From NCBI RefSeq assembly GCF_030272615.1, contig NC_081414.1:53491636-53555635 (forward strand): a stretch of 64,000 nucleotides of DNA. The letters run 5' to 3'. The notes beneath the pieces were generated by a model. It did no database searches. It saw only the letters and a program-made list of their open reading frames with translations, and had not been told where the DNA came from. This document shows, piece after piece, positions 47,536-57,632 of the stretch (within the stretch, counting starts at the first letter, position 1; the number at the start of each line of letters is the position of its first letter). The translations under genes and the position numbers were made by a program. The stretch comes from Cryptomeria japonica. Its lineage: Eukaryota > Streptophyta > Pinopsida > Cupressales > Cupressaceae.

Positions 47536-48417
47536 GTGGTGCTTGTGTAGCTTCTAGAAGGGATTCAAGATGCTTATGGTGATTGTGTTCATGCCTCAAC
47601 TGATTGGTTTCATTTCTTTGGCATATGTGGATCTAATTTAGGTTAGGTTCTATCTAGGTTATTGACTATTTTTCATGAAACATGTTGGTGGATCCTCCGA
47701 TGTGCTTCCGAGATGTTTTATTGATTGGATGATATGTTTTTGGCCTTAGGCTGTCATGTGTTATGATTTTATTTCAAGATTATGTAATGGATCTATTGAA
47801 TTATCATTTGTGTGGCCGACCTAATTGGTTAGGTCCTGGGTTGGTATAAATATATGTAAGATCTCATTGTAGATCATATGGAAAAAGCAAGGAGCGAATA
47901 ATGTAATAATAATTTGTGTAGAGGATTTGGTTGATCATAGGTGATTGAGTTGGGTTTATTTAAGAGGTTTTAGAACTCTGGTATTGAGCTTAACTAAAAA
48001 TGTAATCTATCATGTTTGATGCTATCACCGGTAATTCTTCTCTCTGGATTGTAGTCCAAATATCTTGAGGTGCTTGACATTTCTGTAGTCAGTAATACTC
48101 CATTGTGATGAGCAATGCACTCTAGGCAGTGTGTGTTCTTACATGTGCAGGCCCCTATTATAATCATATACTTTCTACAGAAGTATCATCTGATTGTGGG
48201 CATGGTTTCCCACCGTGGTTTTTCCTCATTGAGATTTTACATGTACAAATCATGGTGTTATGTGTTATGGTTGCATGGTATTGATTCTCTAGTTTTCATT
48301 TATGCTTTAATTCTTAATCAGTTATTCTAGTATAAGGTTTTAAGCACTTTAATTCATATAATATATTAACAACTGATTCACCCCCCTCTCAGTTGTTCAC
48401 CGGTTATCCTTAGAACA
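47536..48417 (+). repeat. 3' LTR of copia C, 5'-truncated
   Basis: Matches the 5' LTR from about 43015 to its end. The RNase H end, the polypurine tract and about 300 bases of LTR start are missing. The junction shows a short direct repeat (GCATTTCTTTATCCACT at about 47480 and 47512). Confidence 0.85.
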
Positions 48418-48920
48418 TGGACCCCATGCAAACCTAGTGTTCTTTGTCACCATTTTCTCTAGAGTCCTCCCCTAGCCAACATCCATACCTTGTGTCGCCT
48501 AGTATGGACAAAGGTAACCACTAATCACTCCTCCTACCATTGCCCGTACTCTGGGTCCAATAGATAGCATAACCTCCCAGTTGACATGACTCGATATCAT
48601 CTCTAGCTTTGGGTCAAAAATGACCTATCTTAATACATCCCTATCTCCCTCTTTGTCATACGACACCAGCTCGCCGTCAATCGATATCCTCAACATCTTG
48701 TAAAAATCATCTAAAGTGACTGAAATCTCGCTAGTCGACAAATGAAACAAACATCTCAAAGCGCCATCTCTCTGCTAGAGTAGCTAGCAATCCTCTGTTC
48801 AACCAAATCTTAGACAAATACATGATGTGTCTCAATCCCATAGCCTCAACAGCTGCCCACTCCTCAAAGGTCAATTCTGGTTGTAACCTCTGTGTCATAG
48901 GGAATCTCTTCCGCGACTGT

Positions 48921-50003
48921 ATCTAGGGCAAGTACTCCTACATTTAATCAAACCAATCATGTTAATCCTAGTGGTACTCATGTTCATCACATAGTGCTAC
49001 TTCTATCCTAATGCTTATGTCTATCATGTGGCATTGGATCCTAGTGTATATGTTCATAGCATTGCACTTAGTCCTATTTAGTAACCCTGCTTGAGCATAT
49101 CCTCCCAGCAACTTATCCAATTGGCAACGTATGTTTATCACACAATTTTTAATTTTAGCCTTTTTTTCAATTTGTCTTCCCTAGGGCATCTATTTGAGTG
49201 AATCCTCTCAGTAGCTTATCCAATCAACATCATATGTTCATCACATAACTGTTGACTCTAGCCTACTTAGACATAAATGCATTTTCACAATGCAGACATT
49301 GTTTTATATGTGTTTTCTTGCCCTAGACGTGCCTGTACATCACAGACGCGTCATTGTTCTATATAGACATGCTTGTTTTTCATAAATACACCCTCTTGAC
49401 ACAAACGTACATTCTTGGGACAAATGCACCATAATCTACACATAAACGAGATTAAATACATATACGTGACCAAACCTAACGTAGACGCACTTATCCTACC
49501 TAGACGCGCTTGCAGTGCAAAACACATCTTTCATAATTTTTATTATCTACCCTAAAGTCCATTAATGACAACAATAAATGCAAAAATGTACAAAGAGGCT
49601 TCGAGGTACATACCAACTCACCCATGTCGACTGGTCTTTGATACCATAGGACTTGATTGAACTTGTGAACTCTATCCATCATCGTTAACTTCTCTGACTG
49701 CTCTAAGCTCTCTCTCTGCACTTTGATCTCTCAGATGTGTGGATGCAAATGAGGATATTTTCCTTCTAAACCTATCATATATGTTACTTAACCCTAGTCT
49801 CCCATGTTATATTTCTTCCCTATGCCATTCCATCCTTTCTAGCCTTTCTTTCTTATTGAGAGATTGTTTGCAATCCCTTTCAGTTTTTCCATCCAATCTC
49901 TCGAGAGGGCATATCATTCCCTTCATGTAGAAACTTTGTATCAGTTTATCTTTTCTTCCTTGAATCAACGCGACAAGCTTCATTGTCTCAAAGAGGGGAA
50001 AAA
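48921..50003 (+). other. Tat 3' untranslated region and polypurine tract
   Basis: No convincing gene. Short phrases recur with 'agcttatccaat' (49110, 49212) and 'agacgcacttatcc'-like words (49320-49500), suggesting old internal repeats. A minus-strand frame 49721-49500 has no recognisable similarity. It ends in CAAAGAGGGGAAAAA (about 49989-50003), the polypurine tract directly before the LTR. Confidence 0.5.
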
Positions 50004-50640
50004 TGTAGACACCTAAAATTGTCCTATCTAATTAAATAAATATTTTATTTACTTAATTATTTTATCCTAAGTCCTCAATTAATTAAATAAATCTTTATTT
50101 ATTTAATTAATCTATTAATCCTCTTCTAAGTCTTTCCTCATTTAAATAAATAGTTTTATTTATTTAAATTACCCTTTTCCTAAATTAAATAAATACTTTT
50201 ATTTATTTAATTGATCCCACTTCCTCTATTAATTGAATAAATCTTTATTTATTTAATTAATTCATTAGCATTTTCTACCTATGACACATGTCATTCATGT
50301 CTTAATTCTTCTCTTACCTACCCCCTTTATCATTTTATTATTTCTTCTACCTACCCTTTAATTCTAGCTGACCATTTATCTTTACACCTCTTAATTCTAT
50401 CCTTCCATTTATTACAGTGTTCTGTATATAAGAGGATGCCCTCTTCCTTTTCAACCACAATCAATCACCTAATGACATAATCAATCGTATGCAATCAAGC
50501 CTTCTTGTGATAAAGGTATCAATCACATTTTTCGTTCTTTGTTGAGCTCTTGTGCACACATAAAATCTGAGAGTGAATATATCAAACATGATCAATGGAG
50601 ATAGGAAGAAATGGAGATTGCAACCCAAATTGACATGTGA
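50004..50640 (+). repeat. 3' LTR of the Tat element (right end uncertain)
   Basis: Starts TGTAGACACCTAAAATTG right after a polypurine tract, as expected of a plant gypsy LTR. It holds five AT palindromes (50030-50262) and a TATA box (TATATAAG, 50425-50432). The end cannot be fixed because the 5' LTR is outside the window and the following element fragment has no visible left edge. The end given is a guess within 50600-50800. Confidence 0.6.
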
Positions 50641-50849
50641 ATGGTATACTTTACTTTATTTTATGGATTTGCATGATCTTAGGTATCTTCATTTGTGTAT
50701 GGTAGATCCTTTTCATTGTTAGGCTAAGGTTTTCTGGTTGGATCTTTGTTAGTCTTTCAATATTATTATTTTCATCATCCATTTTCACTGTATACACTGA
50801 GTATAGGCATTTTGAAAGACTTGTTGGATCATCCAGAGTCTTTGCAAAA

Positions 50850-52526
50850 GCCACTCCAAAGGAGCTTTGGGCTCATCCACTTCCCCAAAGAAGCCAAAAG
50901 AAGCAAAGAAAAGGGCAATAATACTTGAGTCTGAGGAAGAAGAAGAACCTGAGAAATATCAGATACATGTTTGGAAGCCTACGACTAGGAAAACTTAGAA
51001 AGTACTTGTTGCAGAGAACCTATTTGAATCAGTTGCACAAGGAAAAATCCCAAAAGAGGTAGACAATCTTTTTGTTAAGGTCAATGACATAGATAAAAGT
51101 TGTATAGTTAAATCTTTTCTATTATATTTTGTTAAATTAGAAGCATGTACAAAAAAAATTAAGAATGATATTCTTGTTGAATTATATGAATAATTGACTA
51201 GAATAGGAAAAATTACTAGAGAGGAAGAACTAACTATTAAGGATCAGGTTTTTGAGTTTGTCGATTCCACCCTTTCTAAAGAGGATAAGGCCAATCTCAT
51301 AGAATCTTGTAAGATTGAACTAAGGACCAAGAGAGGTCTAGGAAATCTTATGTTAGGAGAACTTGATGCCAAGGAGAAACTTAAGAATGAAATCATGGAA
51401 ACATTAATGTCTATTGCAAAGAATCGTGGTATGTTACCCTTTGTCGACTTTAGTACTCCTCCTGGTGAGTTTGAGAATGTGGATCTAATAATTCAGTTGA
51501 CGATGAATCTATTATGGATAATGTGATGGATGCCCTGAAAATTTTTGTGATACTTTAGTGAATCTTGAATCCGGATTAGGAAAAAAAATTGAAGATTCTA
51601 GGGACAAAGGTCAAGAAGAACAAATGATAGCTGAGACTGAAAGGAATGAACCTAAGCCCAAGGCTTCATTAGAAGAAAAGATAGATAATTTGGTTGAAGG
51701 AATCAGATGTGAATGTATCTAGAATAATAACTATGATTGGTATCGGCTCCGATACTACTAAGGATTTCTGGAAGAAAATGTTTCCTGCACCATTGATCAT
51801 TCAATCCATCACTTCATCTATGTAGTTATTTGACTTCTCAAAAGTTGATCCGGTACAAAAACACCAAATTGGAGAAGCCTTTCTATCGTCCACTAGACAA
51901 GATTTTAATAAGAAGGACAAATTGTTTGAAGAATTATTGGCGGCTTTGAATGTTATGATGCCTCAGTGTCAAGATTTTAATAAGAAGGACCAAGAGAAGC
52001 TATTCCAAGAACTCAAGGGTAAATGTAAGACTGCACACCATCAGCTCACACAACTCATATCTCAAGTTTAAAAATACTTGTCAAATGATGAAATAATTTT
52101 CTCATATAGTCTTCAGTGGCCAAATGCCACAAAGAGCATTAAAGATGAAATGAATATCATTAAGGAAAAGGTCTGATAGGCCTATGAAAACTACAAGTTA
52201 TTTTAGGACTAATCTAGTTCCGAAAGATCATCAATTGAAGAGCTCCACAAGAAATAATTTGAGTTACAATAGAAAAGGGATGATATCATTCTTCTCTTAG
52301 GTCGATTGCAGGATCTGAGCAGTGAGAGCATATCAGTTATGAACTCAGCCCTTTCTAGAGCTATACAATTCACATATTATGCACATGGTTCTATTTGACA
52401 AGCAGAACATATGCATGCATCCTTGCAGGTACAGATCGAGTTTCTGACATAGGCTATCTCGTATTGGGATAGATATAAGGACTCTTGGATTGCGCATGTT
52501 CAAAAGCTCAAGCCATTCCTTGATTA
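50850..52526 (+). pseudogene. Unknown ORF of a second non-autonomous LTR element
   Basis: I do not recognise a known domain. A basic/acidic start (SPKKPKEAKKRAIILESEEE) leads to 51000-51520 (KSFLLYFVKLEACTKKIKND, ILVELYE, TREEELTIKDQVFEFVDSTL). The segment around 51090-51250 resembles the minus-strand ORF at 27060-26880 (IILHLDIYKKVLIEVVDDLP) in order and residue type. After shifts near 51520 and 51770 it continues as a coiled-coil-like tail (DKLFEELLAALNVMMP, ESISVMNSALSRAIQF) to TAA at about 52524. Several stops are TAG. The short repeat CAAGATTTTAATAAGAAGGA occurs at 51898 and 51969. Its start and any gag lie beyond the truncated left end. Confidence 0.6.
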
Positions 52527-52752
52527 ACATTGGTTATCTCCCTTAGGGGGATTTTTGGTTATGTTTATGCACACTTTTTAGTTTTTGGCCCTTTGTCATT
52601 GCTGTCAAAGGGGGAGTGGTGTCATTTTTATTACGTCTATTATGCAAAATCTTTCAGACAGTTAGTTAGTTGTTATTTTAGTTGTTTTTCTAAGCTCTGA
52701 GCAAACTTATACTGTATTACTTTATGCTGCCATCAATGACAAAGGGGGATGT

Positions 52753-53640
52753 TGTTGGCCTATTGTCATTGATGTCATTGATGTGGTTTGGCCCGACATG
52801 TATGTTTCTGGTTTGGTAGTTTTCTTTAGTATACACTATTTCTTTATTATGTAATGTATGTATGCTTACTTCATGCAGTTTTGAGGCCCGCTATCTACCT
52901 TACTGGAAGGTATTTTGGGTTTGGTCCCATCGGGATGTGATGAAGGTATAATCTACAAGGCATTTTTGGATCCAGTCCTATTAATATATATTGGAGGCGT
53001 GTTTTGCAAAGTACTCTTGGATCAAGATTAAAGCCGACATATTATGAAGATATTTTTTCTGTTGCGTGTGGATATTTCAGTCTCACCCCTTTGTGGTTGA
53101 TTCGATTGATCAAAATATTTGGTGCAGATATATATAGCCATCAATTTTACAAGTTAGAGAAATGGTTGTTGACAAACAACTATTGTGTACATATTGTATA
53201 TGCAAAATTTTCATGGATGTGAATATTGTTATACAATGCATGTACAATGGATGTATAAAGCAGTTTGTGAACTTCAACAAAACTGTAATCCATGCATATG
53301 TCAGATGCAACTCTAATAGTTCAATTTTTTTTTTTATCATCTTGTAATGAGCCCTTTTTTATTTGGGTAGTGAACCCTCCGGACAGTAAGCCCCCACCGG
53401 CAATGAGCCACCCCTTTTGTTTTATGTAATCGATTGCATATTGCATCATTCTTGAGAGATCACTCTCTCTGTGGTTTTCCCCATATTGGGTTTTCCACAT
53501 ACAAATTAGTGTTATGTGTTTTGTGTTAATTTCCTTTATTGCATTTGAATTATGTTATGTGAGTGGCTAGTTAGAATTTTTAATAAGTTCAAGGGAATAC
53601 TGATTCGCCCCTCCCCTATGAGTATTTCAGGTATTCAACA
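52753..53640 (+). repeat. 3' LTR of the second non-autonomous element
   Basis: 888 bases, TGTTGGCCTATTG to GGTATTCAACA. It is preceded by CAATGACAAAGGGGGATGT, nearly the same polypurine tract as copia A and B. Near its end are 'gtggttttccccatattg' (about 53473) and the CGCCCCTCCCCTATGAG block (about 53606). No second copy is in the window. Confidence 0.8.
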
Positions 53641-53839
53641 ATAATATCTACTACACAAACAACCTTGGCAAAATTAATATCTATTTATATCATCACTTCA
53701 ACATAAAAAGGACGTTTTCTCATCCGATATATAGGTAATGCATAAAAAAAAGACTAAATTGGTCTTTCAAACAATCAACCAAAATGAACATGTTTTTTCA
53801 TTGAAAAATAGAAAATTAAAGAAAATACAAAATAAATAA

Positions 53840-55264
53840 TGTAATGTCCTCAATTTTTAAAAGTGACAATTAATTAAATTAATTCTTATTAAGTTGTCCA
53901 AAATAAATATTATTTAAAATGATGATTTATTATTAATTAATTTAATTATTAGAAAAAGAGGGTAAAATAATTATCAAATGTCACTTTAGCTATCTCCGTA
54001 GGCAAAATTGGAGGCTAAGAGATGATTGGATAACCAAGGGGGACTTTACTTAGTCATTTATTTGACCTTGGCAAACTTATAAGGTGTAAACTTTATAATT
54101 TAACATTATAAGTCATTTTTTATAAAACTGAAAAATATTTTATAAAGTGACTTTATAAGGAGGGTGGTCTAATGCCAATATTATATTATAAAGTTCCTTT
54201 TACCTTAAGTGGTAATAATACATTAAAGTGACTTTATAAAAGATGTTTATAAAGTAACTTTATTAAAAGGGGATTGATAAAAGTTAGTGATGAATTATAA
54301 GTTTCCCCCCTTGGGCACTCCTCTCTAGACATAGATGAGAAATTTTAATAATGACCCAACTTATGATAATGGAACCCTCAAGTTGAGCATCCATTTGGAG
54401 GAGGAATATTCTTTTGGAATCATGGAATGTTGGAGACTTGGGCCTAGGAATTTGGGAAGAAAAGAGACTTCACGAAATATTTTTAGCATTCTTGTTATCC
54501 ATTTTTGGAGCTCTCCATTAATTTTCAGATCTGCACGACAAAAACAGCTTTGGAGAAGTATTGGGAACAAAAACCTCAAGTATTGTGGTTTCAGGATGAA
54601 ATCCCTCTAACCAAATTTGCAAATTGGACATTCAGGAGACTAATTTTTAGGTCATTGAGGACCAATTTTAGTAGATTTTAGGGTTTAATCAGCAACAGGT
54701 TGCATTTAGATTGAATTGGAGAAGGTTTGGTGGTCAACCACATCAAAACTTTCATAATTTATGCTAGTCGTACCTTCTTTAGGTAAACCGTAACATTCCC
54801 ATTAAATTCAAGGGTTTCAGGTCTGCAAATTAGATTCAATGTTGGTGATAAGGAATAATATTGCAGTAGTTATTTAGGAGAAATAGGGTCAATCATGATC
54901 TGAATATTCAATAAATTAGGGATATTCTTCATTCCTGGAAGGGTTCACCTGACAAGAATTTAGAATTCCATCTAGGTTTGCTTAGTACCCCTCAAATTGT
55001 TTTTGGTAATTCATTCTAGAGTCAATAAAGCCATTTGGAGTTTATTCCACACTCAACAAACTATTGATCAACATATATTGAGTTTAGTTAAATAAGGAGG
55101 CTCAACCAGGCAAGCTGAAGACTCTTGGTATGCGAATTTGCACCTTGAGGAAAATAAATTGTCATTTTTGTCAAATTTATATTGCTGTAATAAAAATCAG
55201 AGTTTTGATTTTTAGTTTCAGAATTAGTTTAGTCTTCTATTTGTATTATATCTACTGTGCAACA
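53840..55264 (+). repeat. Possible solo LTR of an unrelated gypsy-like element
   Basis: Starts TGTAATGTCCTC and could end TGTGCAACA. It contains several copies of a TTTATAAAGT..ACTTTATAA palindrome (54130-54270), then 'gggcactcctctc' and no coding sequence. No target-site duplication was found, so both limits are tentative. The open frame at 54335-54610 has no recognisable similarity. Confidence 0.35.
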
Positions 55265-56144
55265 TTCAAAAGTCAATAACACACAAGTTATCCTCAAAAT
55301 CTCTTCAAAACCAAAATTCCAACCACTGGTCAAAGAAATCAGACTTAGAAAAACATATTAGATTGTTCCAATCAACATTCAACATCTTTCAAATAACTGA
55401 AGAAAATTCAAAACTAGATTGGTCTTTCAAACATCCTCTATCATCAAAGTGAGTATGCTCATTTCAAATAGACGCATCCATCCACCAACTAAATCATCAT
55501 TTCAAATATAATATTTTAAATGCATGTACATGAAATCTAGTATTATTAGTACTTGTCATAATTTGAAATATAATATTTAAATTAAATGTAAATGAAATTT
55601 ACTATTATTAGTACTTTGCCTAATGAAATCTTAGTTCTTTTTTACTATTTATGACCATAACTACCAATACAATAGGTGTTGTTTGATATATCTAAAGAGT
55701 CAAACATCCATAATTTAATCACCTTCCAATTTGTACACTATAAGACTATTAATTAATAATTAATAAAAGCACAAAAACTACAATGGTCTTTCAAACATCC
55801 GCTATCATCAAATTGGATATTTTCATTTCAACGATATCCACCGAAAACAAAGCTTTGACTTTTTGCCATTGATGCTTCAAGCATGCTAATAAATATCCCA
55901 ATAAACTCTTACGCTAAAGAAGAAGTAAGGTCTCATGCAATATAACGGTTACCGTACAATAGTGGGCACTTCTCAAAAAATAAAAAAATAACCTTCATAC
56001 TATTTCAGTTTATATAGAAAAAACCTTAGCCACAACCACCTATTGAGCTATGCATTTCTATTTATCTATACTTTCATACTTTTCCATTCTATCCTTCTTG
56101 TTAGAATTTGTATAATCACTTAAACAAAAAAAACTCATTTATTT
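55265..56144. other. AT-rich intergenic sequence with a short repeat
   Basis: No gene seen. A segment of about 75 bases beginning TGGTCTTTCAAACATCC occurs at 55420-55490 and again at 55784-55855. Its first part also occurs at 53760. It may be a small old repeat family. Confidence 0.5.
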
Positions 56145-57300
56145 ATCTAACGGTTCTCATGGTTTCGTGGCTGCAAGCCAAATGAAGAATAATGGTCGCG
56201 AAGTCGCGAAAGATAGGCGGAAATCACATGGAGGAGTGACGTGGCATAACAGCTGGTGCTTTTTGTAGAGCTTGGAAAAAGATCAATGGATTCTCATTAT
56301 TTCATGGTCGGGAGATGCACGAGCTATACCTTCAGCAAAATATCGAAAAGGTGGAGGGTCCCGCTAAGAGTGGTATTAAATGTGGTAACCCCAGTTGGCG
56401 ATGACATGGCGGTGACAAGGCACTCAGTTGGCGGTATGCAGTGGGTTCGGGAAAGGTTGTCATAAAAAGAGTAAACAACGAGCAAGTTCTTGAGATCTAA
56501 CGGCTCACGTGAATTCGTGAAGATAAGATGCTAGCAAGTTAGTCATTGCGAAGTAACGAAAAGGTCGATGGGCCCAAGAGACAGGCATGGTATGAAGTTA
56601 AAAGCAGATCAGGTCTATTTTGATCTAACGGTTCTCGTGGTTTCATGGCTACAAGCCAAATGAAGAATAATGTTTGCGAATTTGCAAAAGATAGGTGGAA
56701 ATCACATGGAGGAGTGACGTGACACATGGTTTAAAAAAGTGGTTGAGGGCCCACCTAGGTGTAACTGGCAGTTATGTGGGAATAGTAAAAGGGAACACGT
56801 GGCGGATTAAGGGTGGAACCAAAAGGAGTTTCTAGGGCTAATGGCCGACTACCATGTGGCATTTATTAACTGGATAACAAGTGGGGTAAGTAATTCCCGG
56901 ATAAAGGGCCCACTTAAAAGGCATTTATCTCAAGATTGATCCAATGCTTCTCATTGTTTCATGAGCCGAAGATGCCCACAACTTAACCTCAGTGAAATGG
57001 AAAAAACCGTTAGCCATCAAGATGAGGCACGGTTAGTTAAAAGGATTGACGGTCCCAGTTGGAGTTAAAGGTCAGGTGATTTGAGTTTGATCTAATGCTT
57101 GGCGCGGCCACGCGAAGGAAAAGTGCATGACTGTTAAACTTCGCGAAGTTGCGAAAAGGAGGTAGGGCCCAACACTAAAGCAAAGAGATTAAACAGAGAT
57201 AAAGGTGATGTAAGTTCTTGAGATCCAACGGCCAGCGTTGTTTCACAAAAGAAAAGAGCACGGGTTTTATGTTCTGCGAAGTAGCGAAAGAGCAAAACAG
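56145..57300 (+). repeat. Array of about seven divergent repeats with GCGAAG..GCGAAA motif
   Basis: Units start near 56145, 56281, 56494, 56621, 56936, 57088 and 57219. Each opens with a form of GATCTAACGGTTCTCGTGG, then TTTCGTGG or similar, and most carry GCGAAGTTGCGAAAAGG followed by GGGCCCA. The pair at 56145-56246 and 56621-56726 is nearly identical. CACGTGGC (G-box-like) is at 56796-56803. The array is more GC-rich than its surroundings and lies upstream of the ORF at 57633, so it may be a promoter or U3 region. Confidence 0.7.
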
Positions 57301-57632
57301 AGGAAAGACTTAGAGAAATTATGACCCATTGGAGCCAGTTTTGAATTCGATTTGGCGAATTTAATTCTGAAAAGAAAGCCAAAGCATGCAGAGTTAATTT
57401 CTAAAACTTAAATGCCAACTTGCCCTTTTCAGTCTGCATCAACTTGATTCCTAAGTATTGTTTCATCGAAGTTTGTTGCAGAGTGAATTATTGCAGAGTG
57501 ATTTTCTTCAGGGGAATAATCAGGTTTCTTGTACTTTTCTTGATAACTCTTGCTTTGTTCTCAAATACTGCTATGTGAATTACTTCATTAGAGGTTTGTG
57601 CTAGCTTCTAGTGGTATAATTGTTTGACCAGA
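57301..57632 (+). promoter_or_regulatory. Leader upstream of the unknown ORF
   Basis: No gene. Contains 'cttgcccttttcagtctgc' and 'gtggtataattg' (57611-57622); the latter vaguely resembles a tRNA-Met primer site (TGGTAT only). It is probably the 5' leader of the transcript for the ORF at 57633. The TATA box was not identified with confidence. Confidence 0.3.

Larger units (their letters stand above)
42713..48417 (+). mobile_element. Copia C: degraded Ty1/copia retrotransposon
   Basis: The 5' LTR is 42713-43875, followed by the primer site (TGGTATCAGAGC at about 43878-43889). Gag-pol remnants fill 43934-47535 and a 5'-truncated 3' LTR 47536-48417. The antisense plant-mobile-domain reading continues across it, from 48418 to 42712, so it is an insertion. 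Flanks (ACACG left, TGGAC right) do not form a clean duplication. Decay is heavier than in copia A or B. Confidence 0.88.
40140..48920 (-). pseudogene. Antisense plant-mobile-domain-like ORF of the Tat element (three pieces)
   Basis: Read on the minus strand and split by two insertions. Piece 1 (about 48900-48418): LTFEEWAAVEAMGLRHIMYL, LNRGLLATLAERW, then in a shifted frame LSTSEISVTLDDFYKMLRIS and DGELVSYDKEGD. Piece 2 (42712-42505): RVLAHLYHELH, VTLLQVWSYEKIAMTRPVHF. Piece 3 (41298-40140): WVIDDIYSVIWR, NRVCRQFGHQQRMPQGFREF, then an acidic region, a coil (DEIKDLERDVSQLRQQSKEM) and IWYWRDLYYAAIPPK. These match the aminotransferase-like plant mobile domain, known as an antisense extra ORF between pol and the 3' LTR in some Tat elements (family knowledge). 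Broken by stops, mostly TAG, and by shifts. Its role in the element is unknown. Confidence 0.72.

Noticed and set aside
55265-56144. Host gene in the AT-rich spacer
   Set aside because: No frame of useful length, no splice pattern and no protein-like composition; matches are only to local repeats.
57611-57622. Primer binding site before the ORF at 57633
   Set aside because: Only TGGTAT agrees with the tRNA-Met site; the rest does not match and no LTR end could be seen just upstream.
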